7,005 nucleotides of DNA from GBS-DC sp964451985 (GCA_964451985.1 CAYVKB010000096.1:1-7005); one strand, 5' to 3'; shown: positions 1-6,195, counted from the first letter of the stretch. Notes: generated by a model not told the origin, from the sequence alone. Translations and numbers: made by a program.

Positions 1-40
1 ATCGTTTACAATTCTCGGGGGGTATGCCGCGTTCCGATTG

Positions 41-57
41 ACCCACCCCACCCCCCC
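41..57 (-). other. G-run tract, possible G-quadruplex (minus strand)
   Basis: The plus strand reads C3-A-C4-A-C7, so the minus strand reads G7-T-G4-T-G3. Splitting the G7 run gives four runs of at least three G with one-base loops, which fits the usual G-quadruplex pattern. A separate G6 run at 17-22 on the plus strand could instead pair with the C7 run. The tract lies downstream of the minus-strand membrane-protein gene, in a gene-free stretch. Formation and function are inference. Confidence 0.35.
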
Positions 58-62
58 TACTA

Positions 63-81
63 TGTAAACCTTCGTGTAAAC
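63..81 (+). repeat. TGTAAAC direct repeat (two copies, plus one inverted copy at 4-10)
   Basis: TGTAAAC occurs at 63-69 and 75-81, with starts 12 bp apart. Its reverse complement GTTTACA lies at 4-10. A T6 run (82-87) follows directly. The region is AT-rich and without a gene. It could be a protein-binding site or simple low-complexity sequence; no hairpin with a T-tail was found that would make it an obvious terminator. Confidence 0.35.
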
Positions 82-118
82 TTTTTTACATTTCACACGC
101 CGCCATAAGAAAATCCAT

Positions 119-214
119 TTATTCGCTATCAGGCTGTTTCCTTAGATAAATAAGTATCAATGGAACCACCACATGAAATACAACTTGGAACCCTATCAAG
201 AGCCAAGCAACAAT
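119..214 (-). pseudogene. out-of-frame 3' continuation of the small membrane protein (third helix)
   Basis: From the A-run at 214-218 (T5 on the plus strand) a second frame is open for 31 codons to a TAA at 119-121. It encodes IVAWLLIGF, then QVVFHVVVPLILIYL, then RKQPDSE: a clean hydrophobic helix followed by a charged tail, as expected at the end of a small membrane protein. Adding one A to the run joins the upstream SREEK to this frame and gives a 103-residue, three-helix protein. I read this as a one-base deletion in a homopolymer. It could be a true mutation, a sequencing or assembly error or, less likely, a translational slip. The family is unknown. Confidence 0.55.
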
Positions 215-429
215 TTTTCTTCCCGACTCCACCCTGTTCTATTGCCTGCACTGAGAAATACTCCATAGATAGCAAATAGAGCAAATAACCCCATCGATAC
301 CCCAAAGGCTCCCGAAGGACCAGGCTTACCTAGCATTCTTCGGGTGTCTAACACTAGCGAAACAACTTCTATAACCAAACCGATGAAAAAGAGAGTATAA
401 AAAAATATTCCGATGATTTCCCACAACAT
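196..429 (-). CDS. small hydrophobic membrane protein, probably C-terminally frameshifted
   Basis: Function unknown and family not recognised. As it stands the protein has 77 residues: a first membrane segment at about residues 5-27, a short basic loop containing DTRRMLGKPG, a second segment at about 42-61, and the polar tail NRTGWSREEKLLLGS. The ATG at 427-429 is preceded at a reasonable distance by a GAGAGG Shine-Dalgarno-like sequence. The gene follows the truncated Uma2 gene by 41 nt on the same strand, and no strong promoter is visible between them, so the two may be cotranscribed. The last five residues (LLLGS) look abnormal, because the reading frame one base away continues into a convincing third membrane helix (see the 119-214 entry). 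The intact ancestor was therefore probably a three-helix protein of about 103 residues. It is also more AT-rich than the housekeeping genes of the window, which could mean foreign origin. Confidence 0.55.
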   Translation of the reverse strand: MLWEIIGIFFYTLFFIGLVIEVVSLVLDTRRMLGKPGPSGAFGVSMGLFALFAIYGVFLSAGNRTGWSREEKLLLGS

Positions 430-470
430 AGCTCGTGTCCTCTCTTCGTCCTAACAGAGCAAGAGGCTCT

Positions 471-884
471 TCATGCAAGTGAACCGATGACTCTCAGCCC
501 CTTTCCCGCGTCGAGGGCGGTGGTGGGATGGCTTTCCAGATAATCCTCGGGGGCGCCAGGCACTACGGCAATATCGGGAATCAGCTCGCTGTTGTCCAGT
601 CGTAGGGGATTCTGCGTACGCACGTGGAATACACCGGGCTTTTCCCGTTGGATGAGGGTGCGCGCGCTACGCTCAACTGCGCTACTGGGGTCGGGTCCGA
701 CAGGTGGCATAGCGTAGATGTCCCCTCTGATGAGTTCACAGCGGATGTTGTCGCTGAGAATACCGAGCTCGCCCAGCCGGTGGAACAGTTCGGGAGTGAA
801 TTTGAAACGCGAGACTGCAGTAGGCGCAGGTTGGGAACGCGTCTGAAGAGGTAGGCGGCGCGAACGTGCGGCAGTTTTGGGCAT
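471..884 (-). CDS. truncated Uma2-family (DUF820) endonuclease-like protein
   Basis: The 137-residue product matches the N-terminal two thirds of Uma2/DUF820 proteins, which have a PD-(D/E)XK nuclease-like fold and usually about 180-200 residues. Visible are the FTPELFHRLGELGIL helix, the ELIRGDIYAMPPVG signature (about residues 50-63), TQNPLRLDN, and the PDIAVV strand that carries the conserved aspartate. After HPTTA the family normally continues with a strand containing the catalytic E-x-K-like residues. Here the protein instead ends in a short unrelated tail, LDAGKGLRVIGSLA. It therefore lacks half of the expected active site and is probably inactive. No one-base change in the following sequence restored the family pattern, so a larger deletion is more likely. 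I chose the ATG at 882-884 over the TTG at 921-923 because a promoter lies between them. The gene begins 19 nt after the lyase gene stop. Confidence 0.6.
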   Translation of the reverse strand: MPKTAARSRRLPLQTRSQPAPTAVSRFKFTPELFHRLGELGILSDNIRCELIRGDIYAMPPVGPDPSSAVERSARTLIQREKPGVFHVRTQNPLRLDNSELIPDIAVVPGAPEDYLESHPTTALDAGKGLRVIGSLA

Positions 885-893
885 AGCAAAAAG

Positions 894-923
894 ATTATAC
901 CGATTACGGAGTAAGCGCGTCAA
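894..923 (-). promoter_or_regulatory. sigma70-type promoter for the Uma2-like gene
   Basis: On the minus strand TTGACG (918-923) is followed by an 18-nt spacer and a perfect TATAAT (894-899). The expected transcription start is near 887, only about 3 nt before the ATG at 884, so the message would be almost leaderless. No Shine-Dalgarno sequence is present. The -35 box lies inside the last codons of the lyase gene. The 18-nt spacing equals that of both rRNA promoters in this window, which strengthens the call. Confidence 0.6.
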
Positions 924-2067
924 TAGCCCCTTGCAAATCGCGTATCAGGTCGTCGGGGTTTTCCAAGCCGATGTAGATTCGGAACAGCCACGAGGTTTTG
1001 TCTGGCGAATCGGGATGGGGTTGCGCCCAGCCCAGCAGCAGGCTCTCGTAGCCACCCCAGCTGCAGCCGAACCGGAACAAGCGCAGTCGCTCGGTGAATG
1101 CGTAGGCTTGCGCTTCGGAGATGGGATGCGTTTCGAAGCTGAACAGGCTGCCGTAGCCATGCATCTGCGCCCGTGCGAGGGCGTGCTGAGGGTGTTGGGG
1201 CAAGCCGGGATGATTCACTTTCGCAATCTGGGGTTGCGCCGCCAGCCACTCGGCGACTTGTAAGCCGCTGCGATGGGCGCGTTCCATGCGGATGGGCAAG
1301 GTGCGCAGTCCACGCAGCAGCAACCAGCCGCCGAACGGCTCCAGAATACCACCTAATAGCTCGCGGGTTTTCTCCACCTGCTGCAGATGCTCCTTGCGCC
1401 CCGCTACCACGCCAGCCAGCAAGTCGCTATGCCCACTCAGATATTTGCTCGCACTGTGCAACACGATGTCCACACCCAGCGCGTGCGGGTTCTGGTACAG
1501 CGGCGTCGCCCAGCTGTTGTCGCACATCGTGAGGATGCCACGCTCACGCGCCAACTGGCTCACCGCTCGCAGGTCTTGCAGCCGAAAATAGATACTGGAG
1601 GGGCTTTCCAGGTAGATAATCCGCGTGTGCGGCTGGAGGGCATTCTCGAACTCTTCGATGCACTCACCCGATACGAAGGTTGTCTCTACGCCATAACGCG
1701 GCAGCCACGACTCCAGCAGCGTGCGGGTAGGCGGATAGGCAGTCTCAACGCATATCACATGCGCGCCGCTCTCGGCGAAGGTCAGTATTGCGGAGGCAAT
1801 CGCCGCCATACCCGAACCGAAGCACAGGGAGTCTTCCGTGCCCTCGAGCGCAGCAATTTTCTGCTCAGCAAGGCGCACCGTGGGGTTGCTGTTGCGCGTG
1901 TAGGTGTAGCCCTGCTCGTTACAGCCGCCCAACTCGTTGCGTGTGCGCAGGCTCCGCGCCGTGAATAGTGAGGTCTGCACAATCGGCGGCGTCACGGAGC
2001 CATACGGGAACGGCTCCTCCTCGCCCAAATGTTGCAAAAGCGTCTCTAAGGCGAAATCTCGCTCCAT
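904..2067 (-). CDS. metC: cystathionine beta-lyase-like PLP enzyme (Cys/Met metabolism family)
   Basis: This is a PLP-dependent enzyme of the Cys/Met metabolism family, fold type I and cytosolic. The beta-lyase converts cystathionine to homocysteine, pyruvate and ammonia in methionine synthesis. The 387 residues are full length. Visible are the phosphate-binding YTRNSNPT (Y56, R58), the GSGMAAI turn (84-90), ETAYPPTR with Y111 matching the active-site tyrosine of E. coli MetC, the cofactor aspartate D183 in CDNSWATP, the Schiff-base lysine K208 in SASKYLSGHSD, and R363 in LFRIYIGLE, the expected substrate-carboxylate arginine. SWGGYESL (336-343) is typical of beta-lyases rather than gamma-synthases, but substrate cannot be settled by sequence within this family. 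The ATG at 2065-2067 fits the family N-terminus. No Shine-Dalgarno is seen, and the promoter would give a leader of only about 7 nt. It is divergent from the SIS gene, with 70 bp between starts. Confidence 0.88.
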   Translation of the reverse strand: MERDFALETLLQHLGEEEPFPYGSVTPPIVQTSLFTARSLRTRNELGGCNEQGYTYTRNSNPTVRLAEQKIAALEGTEDSLCFGSGMAAIASAILTFAESGAHVICVETAYPPTRTLLESWLPRYGVETTFVSGECIEEFENALQPHTRIIYLESPSSIYFRLQDLRAVSQLARERGILTMCDNSWATPLYQNPHALGVDIVLHSASKYLSGHSDLLAGVVAGRKEHLQQVEKTRELLGGILEPFGGWLLLRGLRTLPIRMERAHRSGLQVAEWLAAQPQIAKVNHPGLPQHPQHALARAQMHGYGSLFSFETHPISEAQAYAFTERLRLFRFGCSWGGYESLLLGWAQPHPDSPDKTSWLFRIYIGLENPDDLIRDLQGAIDALTP

Positions 2068-2080
2068 CGCGTGCGAAGTA

Positions 2081-2110
2081 AGTGTACCTCAGGAGGATGT
2101 GGGAGCACAA
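2081..2110 (-). promoter_or_regulatory. candidate promoter for the metC-like gene
   Basis: On the minus strand TTGTGC (2105-2110), an 18-nt spacer and TACACT (2081-2086) form a weak -35 and a fair -10. The predicted start near 2074 leaves about 7 nt before the ATG at 2067, too little for a Shine-Dalgarno site. The -10 lies in the left outer arm of the dyad at 2083-2128. The assignment rests mainly on position, the 18-nt spacing and symmetry with the opposite promoter. Confidence 0.4.
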
Positions 2111-2128
2111 ACATCCACTTCTGGTACA
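2083..2128. promoter_or_regulatory. two-step inverted repeat between divergent genes (operator-like dyad)
   Basis: Four 6-bp arms share one axis at 2105.5: TGTACC (2083-2088) pairs with GGTACA (2123-2128), and GGATGT (2095-2100) pairs with ACATCC (2111-2116). Both pairs are perfect complements. The outer arms overlap the -10 boxes of the two divergent promoters, so part of the outer symmetry may simply reflect two similar -10 boxes. The inner pair is independent of that. A dimeric regulator bound here could affect both the metC-like gene and the SIS-panC-fabI-nhaA run. The regulator is unknown. Confidence 0.5.
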
Positions 2129-2130
2129 AT
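2122..2130 (+). promoter_or_regulatory. extended -10 promoter for the SIS gene
   Basis: TG-G-TACAAT at 2122-2130 is an extended -10 element ending 7 nt before the ATG at 2138. The predicted start is 2137-2138, so the message would be leaderless or nearly so. No recognisable -35 box lies 17-18 nt upstream, which an extended -10 can tolerate. The only AGGAGG nearby (2091-2096) is about 40 nt too far upstream and would not be transcribed. Confidence 0.55.
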
Positions 2131-2137
2131 ACACCTG

Positions 2138-3178
2138 ATGTCCTATCTCATGCGAACAGAGATCGGCGAGCAGCCAGAGGTGTTGCGGCGTATCGCCGAT
2201 GAAGAGTGGCGCGCAGTGCAAACTATTGCGCAGCAGATACGCGACCATGAACTGCGGTTTGTGTTCTTGGCTGCGCGGGGCACCTCCGACAACGCCGCTG
2301 CCTACTTCAAGTATTTGTTTGAAATCGAGAACGGGATGCCATGCGGTTTAGCTGCGCCGTCGGTGGTCACGCTTTATCGCGCGAGTTTGGACTTGCATGG
2401 CGCGCTGGTGGTGGGCATCTCGCAGTCAGGTCAGGCGCCCGACGTGGTGGAGTACTTGGCGCACGCGAAGGCGAACGGCGCGTTCACACTCTCAATTACG
2501 AACGATCCCGACTCGCCGCTGGCGCACGCGAGCCACTTCACGCTGCACCTGCGCGCAGGGTCGGAGCGTAGCGTCGCCGCGACTAAAACCTACACGGGCA
2601 CGCTGGCGATTATCTATCTACTTTCCGCCGCGCTACGTCACCAGCACGACGCTCCCCAACGCTTGTATCAGGCGGCGCAATGGGTCGAGCAAGCGCTGAA
2701 CACGGAGCCGCACATTCAGGCGATTGCCGACCGCTACCGATATATGCGCGAGTGCGTGTCGCTGGCGCGCGGCATCAACCAGGCAACGGCACAGGAGACC
2801 GCTCTGAAACTCATCGAGACCTGCTATGTGATGTGCAAGGCGTACTCGGTGGCGGATTTTATGCACGGTCCGTTCGCGCTAATCGAAACGGGCTTTCCGT
2901 GCCTCCTGTTCGCGCCGGAGGGGGCGACCTTTGCGACGGCGTTGGAGAGCGCGTCGAAGCTGCGCGCGGGCGGCGCGGAGACCGTGATTTTCGCCAGCGA
3001 CGCCGAGATTCTCAGCCTTGCCCGCACGCCCGTGCCGATGCCCGCGGGCGTTCCAGAGCCACTTTCGCCGATTGTGTATGCCGTCGCAGGGCAACTGTTC
3101 GCCTATCACCTTGCCCTCGCCCGCGATCTGAACCCCGACCAACCACGCGGGCTGCAAAAAGTGACCAAAACCCGATAG
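2138..3178 (+). CDS. double-SIS sugar-phosphate isomerase/deaminase-like protein (GlmS C-terminal type)
   Basis: The 346-residue protein consists of two SIS (sugar isomerase) domains like the isomerase half of glucosamine-6-phosphate synthase, but lacks the N-terminal glutaminase domain. Motifs seen are ARGTSDNAA (46-54), GISQSGQAPDVVE (93-105, phosphosugar-binding serines), SVAATKTYTG (145-154), the ATAQETALKLIET helix (216-228), ADFMHGPFALIE (239-250), and the family C-terminus DQPRGLQKVTKT. Proteins of this build include type II glucosamine-6-phosphate deaminases and AgaS- or frlB-like enzymes, so a cytosolic role on amino-sugar phosphates is likely; the substrate is not decided. I chose the ATG at 2138 because the extended -10 ends 7 nt before it; an in-frame ATG at 2150 is an alternative. 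The open frame running back to 1937 overlaps the divergent gene and is not coding. The panC start follows after 2 nt, implying coupled translation. Confidence 0.82.
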   Translation: MSYLMRTEIGEQPEVLRRIADEEWRAVQTIAQQIRDHELRFVFLAARGTSDNAAAYFKYLFEIENGMPCGLAAPSVVTLYRASLDLHGALVVGISQSGQAPDVVEYLAHAKANGAFTLSITNDPDSPLAHASHFTLHLRAGSERSVAATKTYTGTLAIIYLLSAALRHQHDAPQRLYQAAQWVEQALNTEPHIQAIADRYRYMRECVSLARGINQATAQETALKLIETCYVMCKAYSVADFMHGPFALIETGFPCLLFAPEGATFATALESASKLRAGGAETVIFASDAEILSLARTPVPMPAGVPEPLSPIVYAVAGQLFAYHLALARDLNPDQPRGLQKVTKTR

Positions 3179-3180
3179 CG

Positions 3181-4029
3181 ATGCAAATCCTACGCACTGT
3201 AGACGAGGTTCGGCAGTGGACACGGGCGCAACGCGCCGCTGGACGCGCCGTCCACTTCGTGCCGACGATGGGCTATTTCCATGAGGGGCACTTGAGCCTG
3301 ATGCGGCACGCCCAAGCCGACGGCGGCGCGGTTGTTGTGAGCATCTTCGTGAACCCCCTGCAGTTCGGCGCGGGCGAGGACTTAGACCGCTACCCGCGCG
3401 ACTTCGAACGCGACCGCCAGATGGCAGAATCCGCAGGCGTGGAGGCGATTTTCTACCCCGAAGTGTCTGAAATGTACCCCGCAGGCTATCAGACCGAAGT
3501 GCGCGTAAAAGAACTTTCCAAACCCTTATGCGGTAAGTCGCGTCCCGGACACTTCGAGGGCGTGGCGACTGTAGTGCTGAAGCTCTTTAATATTGTGTCG
3601 CCTGACCGCGCCTACTTTGGGATGAAGGACTACCAGCAGCTGCGCGTGATTCAGCAGATGGTTCGCGATTTGAACCTGCCAACTGAAATTGTGCCCTGCC
3701 CGATTGTACGGGAGCCAGATGGTTTGGCGATGTCCTCGCGGAATGTGTATCTGTCTGCTGAGGAGCGCGTCGCTGCGAGGGTGCTCTATCAGAGCTTGCA
3801 GTGGGCGCAGGCGCAGGTGGAAGCGGGCGAGCGCAACGCAATTCGCCTGCGTGAGGGCGTCTACCAGCGCATCGCCGCCGAGTCGCTCGCGCGTATCGAC
3901 TATGTGGAAGTGGTAGACGCCGAGACGCTGCAACCTGTGGAGCACATCGAGCGATCCACGCTGATTGCGGTGGCGGTATTTTTCGGCAAAGCGCGGCTGA
4001 TTGATAATACCGTGGTGAACCCCTCTTGA
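3181..4029 (+). CDS. panC: pantothenate synthetase
   Basis: PanC condenses pantoate with beta-alanine, using ATP through a pantoyl-adenylate intermediate, to make pantothenate, the precursor of CoA and of the ACP prosthetic group. It is cytosolic. The 282 residues match the usual length. All hallmarks are present: the HIGH-like PTMGYFHEGH (28-37, H34 and H37), FVNPLQFG (56-63), RPGHFEGV (121-128), FGMKDYQQL (146-154), and the KMSKS-like REPDGLAMSSRN (177-188). The ATG fits the family N-terminus (MQILRTVDEVRQW). There is no clear Shine-Dalgarno sequence; the start lies 2 nt after the SIS stop, so translation is probably coupled. Neither panB nor panD is in the window. A larger open frame beginning at 2680 is only an upstream extension through the SIS gene and is rejected. 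Confidence 0.96.
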   Translation: MQILRTVDEVRQWTRAQRAAGRAVHFVPTMGYFHEGHLSLMRHAQADGGAVVVSIFVNPLQFGAGEDLDRYPRDFERDRQMAESAGVEAIFYPEVSEMYPAGYQTEVRVKELSKPLCGKSRPGHFEGVATVVLKLFNIVSPDRAYFGMKDYQQLRVIQQMVRDLNLPTEIVPCPIVREPDGLAMSSRNVYLSAEERVAARVLYQSLQWAQAQVEAGERNAIRLREGVYQRIAAESLARIDYVEVVDAETLQPVEHIERSTLIAVAVFFGKARLIDNTVVNPS

Positions 4030-4041
4030 CCCCCCATCAGG

Positions 4042-4066
4042 TATACTTTCGCCGATTGACAGGAGG
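4042..4066 (+). promoter_or_regulatory. possible -10 box and strong ribosome-binding site before fabI
   Basis: The 45-nt gap between panC and fabI holds TATACT (4042-4047) and a perfect AGGAGG (4061-4066) 8 nt before the fabI ATG. The -10-like box would start a transcript near 4054 with the Shine-Dalgarno inside its leader. No -35 at proper spacing is visible: TTGACC at 4026-4031 leaves only 10 nt. Thus fabI has the only textbook ribosome-binding site among the plus-strand genes. An internal promoter is possible but weakly supported. Confidence 0.35.
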
Positions 4067-4074
4067 TTCTTTCT

Positions 4075-4836
4075 ATGCTCGCAGGGAAGAAGGGCGTGAT
4101 ATTCGGCGTGGCAAACCAGCACAGTTTGGCGTGGAAAATCGCACAGCGATGTGCCGCGCACGGAGCGAGCCTCGCCATCGCCTACCAGAACGATCGCTTT
4201 GAAGACAAGGTGAGCGCGCTCGCGCGCGAGCTGCCCGACGCCTTCACGCTGCAGTGCGACCTGAACAACGATGCCGAGATTCAGCAAGTGGCATCCACTT
4301 TGCAGGATCGTTGGGGGCAAATCGACTTCGTGGCGCACTGCGTGGCGTACGCGCTGCGTGAGGAACTCGTGGGGCGGTACCTGGACACCTCGCGCGAAGG
4401 CTTCAAAATCGCGATGGAGACCAGTGTATACACCTTCGTGGCGGCGACCCGCCAGCTCGAGTCGATTCTACGTAACGGCGCATCGGTGCTGACCCTGACC
4501 TATTTGGGCAGCGAGCGTGTGGTGCCAGGCTACAACGTGATGGGCGTGGCCAAAGCTGCGCTGGAAGCCAGTGTGCGGTATTTAGCCTACGAACTCGGCG
4601 AGCGACAGATCCGAGTGAACGCGCTCTCGCCGGGTCCCGTCAGCACGCTCGCGGCGCGGGGCATTCGCGGTTTCACCTCGATGATGGAATATGTGCGCCA
4701 CCACGCGCCGTTCAAACGCGACACCGACCCCGACGAGGTGGGCGACGCCGCCGTGTTCCTGTTCAGCGACATGGGACGCGGAATCACGGGCGAAGTGATT
4801 TACATCGATGCAGGCTACCACATTCTGGGGATGTAA
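4075..4836 (+). CDS. fabI: enoyl-[acyl-carrier-protein] reductase, FabI type
   Basis: FabI carries out the last reduction of each fatty-acid elongation round, reducing trans-2-enoyl-ACP to acyl-ACP with NAD(P)H in the cytosol. The 253-residue protein is a divergent short-chain dehydrogenase. The cofactor-binding GVANQHSLAW (11-20) replaces the classic GxxxGxG. The FabI signature continues through LTYLGSERVVPGYNVMGVAK: Y143, Y153 and K160 correspond to E. coli Y146, Y156 and K163, the Y-x6-K active site. RVNALSPGPVSTLAARGI and the C-terminal GEVIYIDAGYHILGM are also typical. The segment around the triclosan-binding site reads HCVAYA (88-93), where E. coli has HSIGFA; an alanine at the E. coli G93 position also occurs in other natural FabI proteins. 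An ideal AGGAGG precedes the ATG. The nhaA start follows after 3 nt. A shared lipid/CoA theme with panC is plausible. Confidence 0.96.
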   Translation: MLAGKKGVIFGVANQHSLAWKIAQRCAAHGASLAIAYQNDRFEDKVSALARELPDAFTLQCDLNNDAEIQQVASTLQDRWGQIDFVAHCVAYALREELVGRYLDTSREGFKIAMETSVYTFVAATRQLESILRNGASVLTLTYLGSERVVPGYNVMGVAKAALEASVRYLAYELGERQIRVNALSPGPVSTLAARGIRGFTSMMEYVRHHAPFKRDTDPDEVGDAAVFLFSDMGRGITGEVIYIDAGYHILGM

Positions 4837-4839
4837 TCG

Positions 4840-6195
4840 ATGGCAACCACCAAACCGCCGAAGGTACAGAGGCTGGAACCGCTACCGATTGAGCGGCTGC
4901 TAAAGCCATTCGCGATGTTTGCCAAGCAAGCGAGCGCGGGCGGCATCGTGCTGCTCGCATGCGCGATACTCGCGCTCCTCTGGGCGAACTCGCCGTTCGG
5001 CGAATACTATTTTAAATTGTGGGCAACTCCTGTGGAAGTGCGCTTCGGCGATTTGATTGACGTCGACAAGCCACTACTGCTGTGGATTAACGACGGCTTG
5101 ATGGCGGTGTTCTTCTTCCTGGTGGGGATGGAGATTAAGCGCGAGCTGCTGGTGGGCGAGTTGCGCTCACCACGTAAAGCTGCGCTGTCGATGGCAGCGG
5201 CGCTGGGCGGGATGGTCGTGCCTGCGCTGATTTACGCCGCGTTGAATTGGGGTACGCCTGAGATTCGGGGCTGGGGCGTACCGATGGCAACCGATATTGC
5301 GTTTGCTTTGGGCGCACTTGCGCTGTTAGGCACACGCGCCCCACTCGCCCTCAAAGTGTTCCTCACCGCGCTGGCAATTGTGGACGACCTGGGCGCCGTG
5401 CTGGTGATCGCGCTCTTCTACACCGAGACCCTCAAAACCGATATGCTGCTCTACTCGTTCGTGTTTTGGGGGATTATGATTGGCATGAACCGCCTGGGGG
5501 TGCGCAACCCGCTGATTTACTTTATCGTGAGCTTGGGGATGTGGTACTTCATGCTCAAGTCGGGAGTGCATGCGACGGTAGCGGGCGTGCTGGGTGCGTT
5601 CGCAATTCCGGTGCGCTCGAGAATCGACCCCGAACTATTTCTGGCGCGCGTGCGCGAGTACCTGAACCGCTTCGACCAGCCAACGGCGGAGCGCACGATC
5701 ATCCTCAGCCCCGAACAGCAATCGGCGGTAGAGGCGATTGAACGCGAGGCGTTGCGCGTGCAGTCGCCCTTGCAGCGGCTGGAGCATCAACTGCACTACT
5801 TCGTGGCGTTCGCCGTGATGCCCATCTTCGCGCTGGCGAACGCGGGCGTGACACTGGGTGGCGAAAACGGCATTAACTGGACGAGCCGCGTGATTTGGGG
5901 CATCGCACTGGGGCTGCTGATGGGCAAGCCGCTGGGTATCGGTCTTTTCTCGTGGATGGCTGTGAAGCTGGGCTGGGCGCAGCTACCGCAGGGGATTAAC
6001 TTCGTCCACATCATCGGCGTCGGTTTCCTGGCGGGGATTGGGTTCACGATGGCGCTGTTTATCGGCGGACTGGCGTTTCAGGGCGACGAACTGAACTACG
6101 CCAAGCTGGGGATACTCAGCGGCTCCGCACTGGCAGGCGTGATTGGATTCACAATGCTCAAGATGTGGACGAAGCCGCAGCCGCACTTGGAATAG
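4840..6195 (+). CDS. nhaA: Na+/H+ antiporter NhaA
   Basis: NhaA is an inner-membrane antiporter that exports Na+ (or Li+) in exchange for H+ in pH and sodium homeostasis. The 451 residues include the family signatures: VGMEIKRELLVGEL (95-108), ATDIAFALG (150-158, D152 equivalent to E. coli D133), AIVDDLGAVLVIA (179-191, the D182-D183 ion-binding pair equivalent to D163-D164), MGKPLGI (361-367, K363 equivalent to K300), and GFLAGIGFTMALFIG near the C-terminus. Its extra length relative to the 388-residue E. coli protein lies in an N-terminal extension of about 15-20 residues and a hydrophilic loop at about 258-318, containing REYLNRFDQP and a charged helix, as in other long NhaA proteins. The ATG follows the fabI stop by 3 nt, with a GGGGA ribosome-binding-like sequence inside the fabI end, so the two are probably cotranslated. 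No good T-tailed terminator follows. Confidence 0.96.
   Translation: MATTKPPKVQRLEPLPIERLLKPFAMFAKQASAGGIVLLACAILALLWANSPFGEYYFKLWATPVEVRFGDLIDVDKPLLLWINDGLMAVFFFLVGMEIKRELLVGELRSPRKAALSMAAALGGMVVPALIYAALNWGTPEIRGWGVPMATDIAFALGALALLGTRAPLALKVFLTALAIVDDLGAVLVIALFYTETLKTDMLLYSFVFWGIMIGMNRLGVRNPLIYFIVSLGMWYFMLKSGVHATVAGVLGAFAIPVRSRIDPELFLARVREYLNRFDQPTAERTIILSPEQQSAVEAIEREALRVQSPLQRLEHQLHYFVAFAVMPIFALANAGVTLGGENGINWTSRVIWGIALGLLMGKPLGIGLFSWMAVKLGWAQLPQGINFVHIIGVGFLAGIGFTMALFIGGLAFQGDELNYAKLGILSGSALAGVIGFTMLKMWTKPQPHLE

Noticed and set aside
456..470. AGAGC/GCTCT hairpin right after the Uma2-like stop as a terminator.
   Set aside because: Only 5 bp with no T-run in the minus-strand direction, too weak to call.
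885..923. TTG start extending the Uma2-like protein by 13 residues.
   Set aside because: It would overlap the lyase stop and start upstream of the TATAAT box; the added residues show no family match.
1937..2137. Upstream extension of the SIS reading frame.
   Set aside because: It runs antisense through the lyase gene N-terminus and has no SIS homology; the family N-terminus and promoter fit 2138.
2097..2138. A 13-codon leader peptide frame just after AGGAGG, with its TGA overlapping the SIS ATG.
   Set aside because: AGGAGG touches the ATG with no spacer, and the SIS promoter -10 lies inside this frame, so it would not be on the predicted transcript.
4056..4061. TTGACA before fabI as a -35 box.
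   Set aside because: No -10-like sequence lies 16-19 nt downstream; that position is inside the fabI coding start.
3526..4338. 270-codon minus-strand frame across panC and fabI.
   Set aside because: It is the antisense shadow of two well-supported genes, as expected with GC-rich codons.
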